A stretch of 64,000 bases of DNA from Streptomyces taklimakanensis. Lineage in GTDB: Bacteria > Actinomycetota > Actinomycetes > Streptomycetales > Streptomycetaceae. This document shows positions 9,638-18,154 of the stretch, in pieces (within the stretch, counting starts at the first letter, position 1; each line of letters begins with the position of its first letter). The notes beneath the pieces were generated by a model. The model did not search any database and was not told where the DNA came from. It saw nothing but the letters and a program-made list of their open reading frames with translations. The stretch is from contig NZ_WIXO01000001.1 of the NCBI RefSeq assembly GCF_009709575.1, positions 62,001 through 126,000 of the forward strand, given 5' to 3'. Both the position numbers and the translations under genes were made by a program.

Positions 9638-9705
9638 CATCCGGTCTGGGTGTCTAGCAAACCTGAGCCCAGGACATGCCAAGTGACAGGAGGAGGCGGG
9701 ACCCA

Positions 9706-9885
9706 ATGAAGGGAATGAGACGTATTAAATGGGCGCCATCAGGTCCGCCTCTCTGTCTGATCCTGCTAGTGATCACTATCGTCATTGATTCGCCTATAGG
9801 GATCCTCTGGTGCATGGGTGCCCTCATTGCCATGAACCTGATGGCGTTGGTTAAGGGAATCCTTGAGACCAGGCCATCCGGATAG
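9706..9885 (+). CDS. Small two-helix membrane protein (59 aa), hypothetical
   Basis: MKGMRRIKW is a basic N-terminus, followed by two hydrophobic segments (PLCLILLVITIVI and IGILWCMGALIAMNLM). The chosen ATG lies after AGGAGGAGGCGGG at 9690-9702; an upstream ATG at 9676 lacks a ribosome site. Base composition is notably less GC-rich than the flanks. No family is recognised. Confidence 0.5.
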   Translation: MKGMRRIKWAPSGPPLCLILLVITIVIDSPIGILWCMGALIAMNLMALVKGILETRPSG

Positions 9886-9947
9886 GGAAGTCTTGGCACT
9901 ATAGTCCTGCTGATTCCGTTGATCTCAAAAGATTTTGGTTCGCCGGG

Positions 9948-10328
9948 TTGGCTGCCTGGGAATCCTGGGCAGCCAGCCCGGCGGGCAAGGTCGTTCGTGA
10001 TCCGGCCGATGACGCTCGCGACGACCACCTCGTGCTTGCGTCGGGCGGGCATCACGGCGTACGTCTCACCGGCCTGCCCCGCACCACTCCGACCGAGACG
10101 GTGCCCCAGCCCTACCGCTTCACCGGCACCTACCTCGACCCCACAGGCATGTACAAGATGGGAGCCCGCTACTACGACCCGAACCTGGGCCGCTTCACCC
10201 AACCCGACCCCAGCGGGCAGGAGACCAACCCCTACCTCTACGCCGCCGGCGGCCCCGCCAACCGGATTGATCCCACCGGACTGCTGTCCTGGAGCAGTGT
10301 GGGGCACTGCGAAGAAAAGGGGAGGTAA
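9948..10328 (+). pseudogene. RHS/YD-repeat protein C-terminal core stub
   Basis: Contains the hallmark RHS-associated core: PYRFTGTYLDPTGMYKMG, ARYYDPNLGRFTQPDP and NPYLYAAGGPANRIDPTG (about 10115-10275). The thousands of upstream codons of a normal RHS toxin are absent. The variable toxin tip is reduced to about 16 residues before a stop at 10326-10328. Another frame just downstream (reading CYAYRAWNDTEDSW) may be a scrap of the original tip or of a neighbour. Non-functional remnant of a polymorphic toxin locus. Confidence 0.75.
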
Positions 10329-10411
10329 GGCATCCGGGGGTCGGTGTCGGTTGCTACGCCTACCGGGCATGGAACGACACAGAGGACTCGTGGAATGACG
10401 AGTTCGGTGAC

Positions 10412-10963
10412 CTGAACCAGGTGCTGGAGCGCTGCCGCGAGCGGGATCTGAGTCATGTGGTGCTGGACGGCACGCTCATTCCCTGCGATCGGGTGGCCGG
10501 GACCACCGAGCGGGGCAATGACCTGTGGTACTCCGGCAAGGGGCGGCACTTCGCCGGAAACCTGCAGTTCATAGCGGCTCCCGACGGCTCGCTGTTGTGG
10601 GTCTCCGACGTTGAGCCCGGCTCGGTGCACGACCTGCACGCCGCCCGCATCCATGCGCTGCCCGCGTTGTACGCCGCGGCCCGCGCCGGGCTGCCGGCCC
10701 TGGCCGATGTCGGCTACACCGGCGCCGGCATCGGCGTGCACACCCCCGTCCGCCCGCATCCCGACATCGCCTCACCTCTGGCAGCGGACACCCGCGCCCA
10801 CAACCGGCTCCTGCGCGGCATCCGTGCCCTGGGGGAACGCGCCGCCGCCGAACTCAAGCAGCGCCGGCGCGCCCTGCAGCACGTGACGATCAGCCCCAGC
10901 CGGATCGGAGCCATCGCCCAAGCCGCCCTCGTCCTCAACAATGCATGGCACGAAAGGCGTTGA
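10412..10963 (+). pseudogene. IS5-like (DDE superfamily endonuclease) transposase, N-terminally truncated
   Basis: The C-terminal DDE half is well preserved: LSHVVLDGTLIPCDRVAG carries the first Asp, ADVGYTGAGIGVHTPV the second, and DTRAHNRLLRGIRALGERA plus ISPSRIGAIAQAALVLNN the end. The N-terminal helix-turn-helix region is missing; the frame begins abruptly after the RHS stub. It is probably inactive alone. Confidence 0.75.
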
Positions 10964-10970
10964 GAAAACC

Positions 10971-11022
10971 TCACTGAACCTCTTTCATTCTGCGTAACCG
11001 CAGGATGAAAGAGGTTCACTGA
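10971..11022. terminator. Imperfect long hairpin after IS relic
   Basis: TGAACCTCTTTCATTCTGCG pairs with CGCAGGATGAAAGAGGTTCA around a 4-nt loop near 10996; there are one or two mismatches over about 22 bp. It follows the transposase stop by 8 nt. It may be the IS end or a bidirectional terminator. Confidence 0.5.
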
Positions 11023-11094
11023 AGTGAGCGACACCGCCCGTCCCCCGGCTCGGACGCGATACGGCCGGGCCCCCGGCCCGGCCGTATCGGCACC

Positions 11095-11364
11095 GTGGTG
11101 TGTGCCGTCGTCCTCACGCTGACGCACGCGGTGGCGGGGTACCTCCTCTTCCTCGCGTACCTGGCCGGAGTCGCCGCCCCGTGGGAGCAGGACGCCACCG
11201 CCCACTCCGGTTTCGCGGCAGGTCTCGCCTTGGCCATCACCGTCGTGACAGCGCTGCTGACCTGGGTGTTCGTCAAGGCCATTTGGTTGCGCAGCTGGTG
11301 GTTCGCGCTGCCGGCCCTCCTGGGCCTGGCCGCGCTACTGCGGCTGACCGTCCTCACCCCCTGA
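11095..11364 (+). CDS. Small three-helix membrane protein, hypothetical (possible upstream frameshift)
   Basis: 89 aa, almost entirely hydrophobic: segments about 2-24, 38-60 and 65-86. The GTG at 11095 has no clear ribosome site. A more convincing start (GTG at 11024, reading MSDTARPPARTRYGR) is in a different frame, and a one-base change near 11065-11080 would fuse the two. The gene may therefore be frameshifted, or a sequencing slip in the G/C run may be present. No family is recognised. Confidence 0.45.
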   Translation: MVCAVVLTLTHAVAGYLLFLAYLAGVAAPWEQDATAHSGFAAGLALAITVVTALLTWVFVKAIWLRSWWFALPALLGLAALLRLTVLTP

Positions 11365-11449
11365 CCCCAGGCAGACGAAACTCCTGCAAAACGACCTGCA
11401 CCGTCCATACAAGCTGGGTGCCCCCAGGCTGCCGGTCGGGGTGCGTTTG

Positions 11450-11768
11450 GGGCCGAGGATACGCAGCGGCAGACAGTGGAAAACCGGCGACCGCACTGCG
11501 GGCAGGTCTGGCGGGCGGCCATCGCCGCGTCCAACACGGCTTCCTTGGCGAGTGTCATCGGAAGCTTCGGCACCGCGCGGTCGATGCGGTACAGCCACGC
11601 CCGGCGCAGGCCGCGGCGACACTCGATCCGGGCGACGGGTTCCTGGCCACCGGGGCGCAGGCCCACCGCGCGCACCTGGCGGCGGGTGGCCAGTCCCTTG
11701 GGGGCTTGGCGCCACCGGTAGACCGGCATCGCCCCGGCCGGATCGGCATACGGATCGACGTCGGCCAC
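11450..11768 (-). pseudogene. RRQRL-motif zinc-binding protein of actinomycete integrative elements, 3' end frameshifted
   Basis: Starts at GTG 11768 (VADVDPYADPAG) and runs through MPVYRWRQAPKGLATRRQ, VRAVGLRPGGQEPVARI and MTLAKEAVLDAAMAARQ to TCPQCGRRFSTVC. This is the recognised order of the RRQRL family, here with RRQVR in place of RRQRL and one CxxC zinc knuckle. The expected continuation (LPLRILGP, then a second Cys pair) is in another frame from about 11465, and the second knuckle is lost. Such genes lie in pSAM2-like integrative conjugative elements, so this is likely an element relic. Confidence 0.55.
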
Positions 11769-11944
11769 GTCCTGGTCCTGGTCGTGCCGGGGAGGCACCA
11801 GGCGCTCCGGGGGGCCGGGTAGCCGGTCGGAGCGGTGGGGGTAGCAGGGGCCGGGAAGGACGGGACAGGGCCGGCTGACCCGGCGGCGCGGTCGGGGGAT
11901 GAGCACGGCAGGGTCCTCCTGGCAGTCGGTGGCGGACACGGCGG

Positions 11945-12389
11945 CGCTCGCCGTCCGCGAGTGGTGCGGGGGCGGCGGGCGCGCACAGGGTTAGGTCGGG
12001 CGGGCGGCCCGGACATGGGGGCGGGGCCGGAGGCCGCGGGCGTTGGAGAGAGCGGTGGCCGTCGAGGACGTCCGATCGCTTGCACCTGTACGGCATCGCG
12101 GAACCGCAGGCAGCCTGGAACTGCTCCGCCCTCCGACCGGCGGAGCGGCCGCCGACCGCCGAGCGGTTTCCTGGTGCTTGTTCCGGCCTTCGTCCTGGCA
12201 CGGCCTGGAGCGAGGCCACCTGGTCGTCTCGGACGAGCAACCGCCGCCCAGTGGTCCGGCGAGTCCGCCGCTCAGGCACAAGCAGCGGTCACGGGCCGGA
12301 CGATCGGACTGGGCAACATGCCCGGGGAGGACAAAGTCGACGGCGACCGGCCCACTTCTCTCCACACCGCCCTGAGACCGCAGACCGCA
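11945..12389. other. Gene-free stretch between element relic and XRE gene
   Basis: Open frames here are Pro/Arg-rich and match nothing I recognise. A short minus-strand frame around 12050-12100 (MPYRCKRSDVLDGH) may be another integrative-element scrap. No regulatory palindrome was identified. Confidence 0.3.
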
Positions 12390-13232
12390 TCAGCCAAGAA
12401 CCTGAGTTCCGATGGTGTTCAGCAGGGCGAACTGGTCGGCTGTGGCGGTGCCTGCCGGTGCGGAGCAGACGGCGATGCGCAGGTCGTTGCCGGGAACGGT
12501 GAAGGTGTCGCAGTCGACGGCGACCGGCCCGAGACCGGGATGGTGGACGGTCTTTCTGTCGGTGGTGTGGAAGCCGACCGTGTGAGAGTCCCAGAGGTCG
12601 TCGAAGCGGTCGCTGATACCGCGCAGGTCGTTGATCAGCGCGGTGAGCTGGGCGTCCCGGGGGTATCGGGCGGCGGAGGAGCGCAGGTCGGAGACGAGGG
12701 CGGTCTCGAAGCGGTCCTGCTGGTCGGGGTCGTGGGTGACGCGGGTGGGCCGACCGGTGAAGTGCCGCCAGGCGATGTTGCGGTCCTTGCCGCGCCAGGG
12801 GGACGGGTCCCCCATCAGGGCGGCCCACAGGGGGTTCCACGAAATGAGGTTCCACGTGGCGTCATGGACGCTGAGTGGGCTGCCGTTGAGCTGGTCGAGC
12901 AGACGCTGGACACTCGGCGGAACGTGCGGGGAGACCTGGCCGCTGGTGGGCGGAGCCTGACCGGCCAGCAGGTAGAGGTGGTCGCGTTCGGTCTCGGTCA
13001 GGCGCAGGGCGCGGGCGAGGGAGGCCAGGACCTGCGGGGAGGGTGAGGTGGCCCGGCCCCGCTCCAGGCGGACGACATAGTCCACGGAGAGGCCGGCGAG
13101 CTGGGCGAGCTCTTCGCGGCGCAGCCCGGGCGCCCGACGCACCCCGCCGCGGGGCAGGCCCAGGTCGTCAGGGCTCGTACGGTCGCGCCAGTGGCGCAGG
13201 GCCTGGCCGAGAGCCACAGGATCGTCATTCAC
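12390..13232 (-). CDS. XRE-family regulator with MmyB-like C-terminal domain
   Basis: 280 aa from GTG 13232. The helix-turn-helix region (about 30-85; LRREELAQLAGLSVDYVVRL, GRATSPSPQVLASLARAL) is followed by the MmyB/PAS-like ligand domain (about 100-270; WNLISWNPLWAALMGDPS, YPRDAQLTALINDLRG, SHTVGFHTTDRKTVHHP). It is transcribed divergently from an SDR gene across a 100-bp gap, a very common actinomycete pairing in which the regulator represses the reductase and itself. A 12-bp palindrome (GGAGAGCTCTCC, 13291-13302) in the gap is a candidate site. Confidence 0.88.
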   Translation of the reverse strand: MNDDPVALGQALRHWRDRTSPDDLGLPRGGVRRAPGLRREELAQLAGLSVDYVVRLERGRATSPSPQVLASLARALRLTETERDHLYLLAGQAPPTSGQVSPHVPPSVQRLLDQLNGSPLSVHDATWNLISWNPLWAALMGDPSPWRGKDRNIAWRHFTGRPTRVTHDPDQQDRFETALVSDLRSSAARYPRDAQLTALINDLRGISDRFDDLWDSHTVGFHTTDRKTVHHPGLGPVAVDCDTFTVPGNDLRIAVCSAPAGTATADQFALLNTIGTQVLG

Positions 13233-13290
13233 CCTTCCATTGTCCGCCGCTTGTCGAGGAACAGCCTGGTACTGGCCGACCCCCCGCTGA

Positions 13291-13302
13291 GGAGAGCTCT
13301 CC
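13291..13302. promoter_or_regulatory. Candidate operator in XRE/SDR divergent promoter
   Basis: Perfect 12-bp palindrome GGAGAGCTCTCC in the gap between the regulator start and the SDR start. Short, so the support is weak. Confidence 0.3.
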
Positions 13303-13335
13303 CTGTCCCTCATCGCGGCGCGCAGAGTGAATGGC

Positions 13336-14046
13336 ATGACAACAGTCACCGTGATCACCGGGGCCAACAAGGGCCTCGGATTCGAAACGGCCCGCCGCCT
13401 CATCGCCGCGGGTCACACCGTCTACGCCGGTGCCCGCGACGCCCACCGCGGCGAGCTGGCAGCCATGGCCCTGGGAGCCCGTCCGCTACTGATCGACGTC
13501 ACCGACGAGGCGTCCGTCGCCGAGGCAGCCCACCGGGTGCGCGCCGAGGCGGGCCGGGTGGACGTCCTGGTCAACAACGCCGGCATCGCCGGCCCGGCCG
13601 CCCCGGCCGGCGAGCTGACCGCCACTGACCTGCAGCATGTCTTCGACACCAACGTCTTCGGCGCAGTGCGCACCACCCGCGCCTTCCTGCCTCTGCTCCA
13701 GCAGGCGGCCCGACCCGCGATCGTCAACGTCTCCAGCGCGCTGGGTTCCCTGACGATCAACGCCGACCCGGCCGCCCACACCGAACTGCTCCCCGCATGG
13801 GCGCCGCTGCTGGCCTACAACTCCTCCAAGGCCGCGCTGAACATGCTCACCGCCGTCTACGCACAGTCCTTCCCGCAGATCAGCGTGGTCTCGGTCGACC
13901 CCGGATTCACCGCGACCGACCTCAACGGCCATCAGGGCACCCAGAGCGTCACGGAAGGCGCCTCGGCGATCGTCGCCGCCGCCACCGCCGAGCCCGGCAC
14001 GCCGAGCCCCGCCTTCGTCGGCGCCACCGGCCCCGTGCCCTGGTAG
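13336..14046 (+). CDS. Short-chain dehydrogenase/reductase (classical SDR)
   Basis: 236 aa. The Rossmann glycine motif TGANKGLG is at residues 8-15, DVT (about 55), the NNAG motif (VLVNNAGIAG, about 80), catalytic Ser in VNVSSALGS and the YNSSK catalytic Tyr-Lys pair (about 160). It is longer than usual between Ser and Tyr (an acidic HTELLPAWAPLL insert). It is NAD(P)-dependent and cytosolic; the substrate is unknown. ATG 13336 is preferred; GTG 13327 is an in-frame alternative. Likely controlled by the divergent XRE protein. Confidence 0.85.
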   Translation: MTTVTVITGANKGLGFETARRLIAAGHTVYAGARDAHRGELAAMALGARPLLIDVTDEASVAEAAHRVRAEAGRVDVLVNNAGIAGPAAPAGELTATDLQHVFDTNVFGAVRTTRAFLPLLQQAARPAIVNVSSALGSLTINADPAAHTELLPAWAPLLAYNSSKAALNMLTAVYAQSFPQISVVSVDPGFTATDLNGHQGTQSVTEGASAIVAAATAEPGTPSPAFVGATGPVPW

Positions 14047-14105
14047 CCCCCTTGACTGTCGCCCAGTGACCGCGTACCGCGGCCGTATCGCACCACCACG
14101 AAAAA

Positions 14106-14420
14106 ATGATCATGAACGGCGTGCACCGGAAAGCCCTCGAGACCGCCCAGGCGTTCATCGCCGCGTTCGAAAACCGCGCCCCGGTCGCCTACGCCAACCT
14201 CGGCATCGCCGACTCCGAAGCCGCCGCCCAGGCCACCCGACCTGCGGATCCGGATAACCGCCCACCCCTCCAGCAGGCAGGACGCTGTCGGTTGACTCCG
14301 CCCCGCTGGATCTCATCCAGCGGGGCGGAGCGTCGCGAAAAGGTGAGACTCGGGTGCGGATCCGCTGGGAGATCCGCGACGACATCCACGAAGCCCTCAT
14401 GCGCCTTGGTTGCGCACTGA
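14106..14420 (+). CDS. Hypothetical protein, probably a gene fragment
   Basis: The first 45 residues (MIMNGVHRKALETAQAFIAA...YANLGIADSEAAAQ) look like a normal helical start, but the composition then turns Arg/Pro-rich and the frame passes through a perfect hairpin at 14297-14329. The functional part was probably truncated near 14245. No family is assigned. Confidence 0.25.
   Translation: MIMNGVHRKALETAQAFIAAFENRAPVAYANLGIADSEAAAQATRPADPDNRPPLQQAGRCRLTPPRWISSSGAERREKVRLGCGSAGRSATTSTKPSCALVAH
14297..14329. terminator. Perfect 15-bp hairpin, candidate bidirectional terminator
   Basis: TCCGCCCCGCTGGAT (14297-14311) pairs perfectly with 14315-14329 around a 3-nt loop. It lies 250 bp after the SDR gene inside a decayed region. 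Confidence 0.6.
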
Positions 14421-14625
14421 TCTGCCGGCGCCGCCTCCGCACCACACTGCGTTAGGAGCTCTTAGTGGGGCTGCGCGGGCCAAGTGCCTGGACTCCGTGC
14501 GAGACGATGCGCTCGACACCGGCGCGGGGTGCGTAGCGGCGGCATCCTTTCCAGACACCCTTCGGAAACACCACACGCGTCACCCGCGCGGTCTTCTCCG
14601 GGATCTCTGCCCACTCCACAGACAC

Positions 14626-14670
14626 GACGACGGCCTGCACAACCCCGTCGGGGTTGTGCAGGCCGTCGTC
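14626..14670. repeat. Perfect 22-bp-arm palindrome
   Basis: GACGACGGCCTGCACAACCC and two further bases (14626-14647) are exactly repeated in reverse complement up to 14670 around a single central base. It could be a very strong terminator for the minus-strand Atu4866 gene, whose stop is 132 bp away, or a structural palindrome. The surrounding 14430-14800 holds no recognisable gene. A minus-strand frame through it (14781-14452, VTRVVFPKGVWKGC) is not identifiable. Confidence 0.6.
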
Positions 14671-14801
14671 ACGCAGGCCCCGGTTCACCAAAACAGCGTC
14701 CAGCAGGCAGGAGGAGCCGACGGTGGCGCCGAGGCTCCCCGGGTCGGCCGACAGCGGCCTTCCCGGAGGAACAGTGATCAATCACGGCACCACGCGAGGG
14801 A

Positions 14802-15557
14802 TCAGCCCAGGTGCATGATGTAGCCGACGTGATGCAGCTCGTCACCGCGGAAGTACCCCACGGCCCAGAAACCGAGGTCGTCCAGGTAGTCGATCCGGTC
14901 GCCGTCGATCCAGAACCGGCCCTGATAGGCGTGCGGACGGCCGCCCCGCGTCTCGTCGTAGCGACCGTCGGCGGTGAGTTCCTGGTGCAGGAAGTCGTTC
15001 TGGTCGATCCAGACGCCGACCCGCGGGCTGCCGGTCAGGTCCGGTGCGGCGGGGATGCCCGTCTCGGGGGCGGTGGCCCGGCCGGGGGCGTCGGCGCCGG
15101 CCCACAGCACGGGCCGGCCGGCCGCGACCAGCGCGCGGACCTGATCGGGCCGGGAGATGAGCGTGGCCAGGGCCCCCGGTACGTCGGCGGCGAGTTCGTC
15201 GGGCACCACCACCAAGTCGCTGGTGTTACCCGGGGTCAGCGTCGCGACGTACTCCGAGCGTTCACCGCGGCCGCCGGCCAGCGCGACGGTGTCCACGACG
15301 GCGGGGACGATGGTCGTGCCCGTGGCGTCGACGACAATGGCGTTGTCGTCCTCCGCCGCGGTGAACAGGGACGGGCCGACCGCGACGATCAGGGAGCCGA
15401 CGAACAGGATGTCGGCACCGGTCATGGTCCCGATCAGCGGGTCCATCGTCAGGATGCGGGCGTTGGTGAACAGGACGGGACGTCCCGAGTCGTTCGAGAG
15501 GATCTCGTCGAGGGCCTTGGAGTTCCAGCCCGCGATGTCCGTGTCGGTAGTGCTCAT
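14802..15557 (-). CDS. Amidohydrolase-like N-terminus fused to an Atu4866 domain
   Basis: 251 aa. Residues about 25-90 (VLFTNARILTMDPLIGTMTG, DATGTTIVPAVVDT) copy the small beta-sandwich and strand 1 of amidohydrolases. The metal-binding HxH after the strand is replaced, so this part is not a working hydrolase. A short linker (about 100-165) ends in VRALVAAGRPVLWAGAD. The C-terminal 80 residues are an Atu4866 domain (GVWIDQNDFLHQELTADGRY, GRFWIDGDRIDYLDD, DELHHVGYIM), a small beta-barrel of unknown role. A related single-domain protein lies divergently 720 bp away. Confidence 0.75.
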   Translation of the reverse strand: MSTTDTDIAGWNSKALDEILSNDSGRPVLFTNARILTMDPLIGTMTGADILFVGSLIVAVGPSLFTAAEDDNAIVVDATGTTIVPAVVDTVALAGGRGERSEYVATLTPGNTSDLVVVPDELAADVPGALATLISRPDQVRALVAAGRPVLWAGADAPGRATAPETGIPAAPDLTGSPRVGVWIDQNDFLHQELTADGRYDETRGGRPHAYQGRFWIDGDRIDYLDDLGFWAVGYFRGDELHHVGYIMHLG

Positions 15558-16276
15558 CGCTCGTTCCTCGGTGGGTTCGGAGTGATCGGTGTGTGCGATG
15601 CGCGAAGTGCGCTGCCGGGAGCCGAGCGGGCGGTGGATGACGCCGGGCGGCTTCCGCTCCGTCAGCTTCGACGGGTTCGGTCATCGGAACCAGGCCGCCC
15701 TGCCCCCAGGTTCACCGCACCCACGATGGGTGCCGCTCGCTGCCGTGGTGAGTAAGGAGCGGTCACGGACGGCCTGTTCAGCACACCGGGCGGTGATCAC
15801 GGCAGCCGTGCCGCGGGAAGCGGCCGGGGCCGTGCACGAGACCTTCGACGATTGCCATCCCGCTGCCACCGGACGCGCCGGCCACCCCGGCTCAGCCGTC
15901 CCGCACCATTCGCGCCGCCCGCCCGCTTCCCTCGTGACGCCACCGGCACGCATGGGGTCTTGAGGAGCGGGTGCGGTCATCCGGCACCCACAGGCGCTCA
16001 TGCCGCGGAATCCCGCCGGGGGCTCCCGCGGCCGGGCCCGCACGGGTCGGCACCGTTGCCGGGTACCGACGACGAGAGCTCCGCACCCGATCCGCGGAGC
16101 GACGCACCGCGAGGGCTCCGGCCCAGGCGGATGCCCCACCTCGTCGCTGCCGACCGCCGGCCGTGTGCGTCCGCCGCACCGCTGCCGTACCGCCCTGCCG
16201 CTCGCGATGATGGGTGCGCCGCACCCAGGAGAACGGCGACCTGGTTGCTTTCCGCCGCGGGGCCGAGAGTAGAGCC
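15558..16276. other. 719-bp gap between divergent Atu4866-domain genes
   Basis: No gene family is recognised on either strand. The long open frames here are Arg/Pro/Gly-rich and typical of high-GC antisense artefacts. It may be the remnant of a lost regulator gene that once lay between the two divergent genes. Confidence 0.3.
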
Positions 16277-16567
16277 ATGACCAGCAACGACACGCCCCGT
16301 GATGCACATCCGTACGTCGGGATGTGGGTGACCGCGGATGGTTTCATCCGCCAGGAACTACTGCCGAACGGCCGCTACGACGAGGCCCGGGGCGACCGAC
16401 GGAGCGCCTACACCGGCCGCTACACCGTCACCGGCAGCCACCTCGACTACATCGACGACACCGGCTTCACCGCCACCGGTGACATCCGCGACGGCATTCT
16501 CTTCCACGAGCACCTCGTGCTCTACCGCGAGGGCGACCCGCGCGCCCGGCAGGGAGCCCGGCCATGA
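16277..16567 (+). CDS. Atu4866-domain protein
   Basis: 96 aa. YVGMWVTADGFIRQELLPNG, YTGRYTVTGSHLDYIDDTGF and DGILFHEHLVLYR follow the same beta-strand order as the C-terminal domain of the divergent gene at 14802-15557, so the two are paralogous in this domain. Start ATG 16277 with a weak GAGAGTAGAG upstream; a longer in-frame start at 16214 is less likely. In other actinobacteria these genes often sit beside SDR genes, as here (16958). Function unknown; a ligand-binding lipocalin-like fold is possible. Confidence 0.75.
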   Translation: MTSNDTPRDAHPYVGMWVTADGFIRQELLPNGRYDEARGDRRSAYTGRYTVTGSHLDYIDDTGFTATGDIRDGILFHEHLVLYREGDPRARQGARP

Positions 16568-16957
16568 GCGAGTCCCAGCCGCGGGTGACCTGAGCCCCCA
16601 AGGCTCGCGAACGCCCGCAACCCGCCCACCGCCCGACGGGGCGGCACAGCGGTCGAGCGACCTGCCGAACGAGCGGGCCGGTGAGCGGCCCTCCCTGTCC
16701 GTGACCGCGGAACCCCCGTCGCCGTACAGGAGGTCCCGGATTCCACCGGTGCTCTGATCACCTGGAACGCCGTGTTCGAGCCGGACGGTACCGACAGGCA
16801 CGCCCTGGCCCTGAGTACCGGGATCCCACCGACCGGACTCGACAGTCCCCCACAGCCCACCGAGCGCCAACGCATCGCCGCTCCGCCCGTACGGCGGACG
16901 CGGTTCGAGGAACGGCTCACCGCGTCGGTCGCTCCACTCCGAAGGAGTTCTTCGCCC

Positions 16958-17698
16958 ATGACCCCCTCCACCGGACATAAGGTCGTCCTCATCACCGGCG
17001 CCAGTAGCGGCATCGGCGAGGCGACCGCCAAGCTGCTCGCCGAGCGAGGCCACCATGTCGTCCTCGGCGCCCGCCGCACCGAACGGCTCAAAGGACTCAC
17101 CGAGAACATCCAGACGGCCGGCGGCAGCGCCGAGTACCACCCTCTGGACGTGACCGACGCCGAACAGATGCGGGTCTTCGTCGACGCCGCCCGCAGCAGG
17201 CACGGCCGCGTCGATGTCCTGGTCAACAATGCCGGTGTGATGCCGCTGTCCAAGCTGGAGGCACTCCGGCTCGACGAGTGGAACCGCATGATCGATGTGA
17301 ACGTCCGCGGCGTCCTGCACGGCATCGCGGCCGCACTGCCGGTCATGCAGGCTCAGCACCACGGCCAGTTCGTCAACGTCGCCTCCATCGGCGCCCACCA
17401 GGTCTCCCCGACCGCGGCCGTCTACTGCGCCACCAAGTACGCCGTATGGGCCATCTCGGAGGGCCTGCGGCAGGAGGTCGGCGGCGACATCCGCGTCACC
17501 ACCATCTGCCCGGGCGTCACCGAGTCCGAACTGGCGGAGTCCATCTCGGACCCGGTGGGCCGCGAGGAGATGCGCACCTACCGCAGCGTCGCCATCCCGG
17601 CCTCGTCCATCGGTGCGGCCATCGCGTTCGCCATCGACCAGCCCGCCGAAGTCGACGTCAGCGAGATCATCGTCCGCCCCACCGCAAGCCACGCCTGA
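16958..17698 (+). CDS. Short-chain dehydrogenase/reductase (classical SDR)
   Basis: 246 aa. TGASSGIG (10-17), NNAGVMPLS (about 90), catalytic Ser in VNVASIGAH, YCATK (Tyr/Lys pair, about 155) and the PGVTESELAES cofactor/substrate loop are all present. Start ATG 16958 is preferred because GAAGGAGT lies 7-14 nt upstream; the frame is open further upstream but lacks a ribosome site. NADP preference is suggested by the Arg-Arg after strand 2 (LGARRTERL). Substrate unknown. Confidence 0.87.
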   Translation: MTPSTGHKVVLITGASSGIGEATAKLLAERGHHVVLGARRTERLKGLTENIQTAGGSAEYHPLDVTDAEQMRVFVDAARSRHGRVDVLVNNAGVMPLSKLEALRLDEWNRMIDVNVRGVLHGIAAALPVMQAQHHGQFVNVASIGAHQVSPTAAVYCATKYAVWAISEGLRQEVGGDIRVTTICPGVTESELAESISDPVGREEMRTYRSVAIPASSIGAAIAFAIDQPAEVDVSEIIVRPTASHA

Positions 17699-17754
17699 GC
17701 CGTTCACCCGCCTCGTCCCCACCGCTCATGGCGGGGCGGAGCGGCGCCGCCCAC

Positions 17755-18040
17755 ACCCGGGGGGCGCGGCCACCGGGTCCAACCCGCTGCCGACCCGGGA
17801 CCGCGGCAAGGAACTGGCCCAGCATGCCCGACTCCGCGCCGACACCGGGCCGCAAGTCCACTTCGCCGACCCGCACAGCCTCTGACAACGGGGCGCCAAC
17901 AAGAACACCGGCAAACTGCTGCGCCAGAACTTCCCCAAGGGCACCGACCTGCCGCGGTGGGAGGCCGGTGAGCTCGGAGCCGTTGCTCCCCCACCCAACA
18001 ACAAGCCCCGCAGGGCCCTCGCCCGCCGAAGCCCCGAACA
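17755..18040 (+). pseudogene. IS30-family transposase C-terminal relic with internal stop
   Basis: The frame reads KELAQHARL, then VHFADPHS, an in-frame TGA at 17883-17885 where the family has Trp (SPWQRG), then QRGANKNTGKLLRQNFPKGT and NNKPRRAL. This is the end of an IS30 integrase core with the catalytic Glu context changed to Asn-Lys-Asn. The rest of the element is gone. Confidence 0.7.
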
Positions 18041-18154
18041 AACGCCCACCATCAGCCCAGGAAGCCGGTGCTACGGCGACTGATCGAGACCGGGCCGCGG
18101 ACAACCATCCGTTTGATCACGGCCGTACGACACCGCGGAACAGAAGGAAACCCT

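Noticed and set aside
14452..14781. Minus-strand 109-codon frame (VTRVVFPKGVWKGC)
   Set aside because: It reads through a perfect 22-bp palindrome, has no recognisable family and no ribosome site, so it is not listed as a gene.
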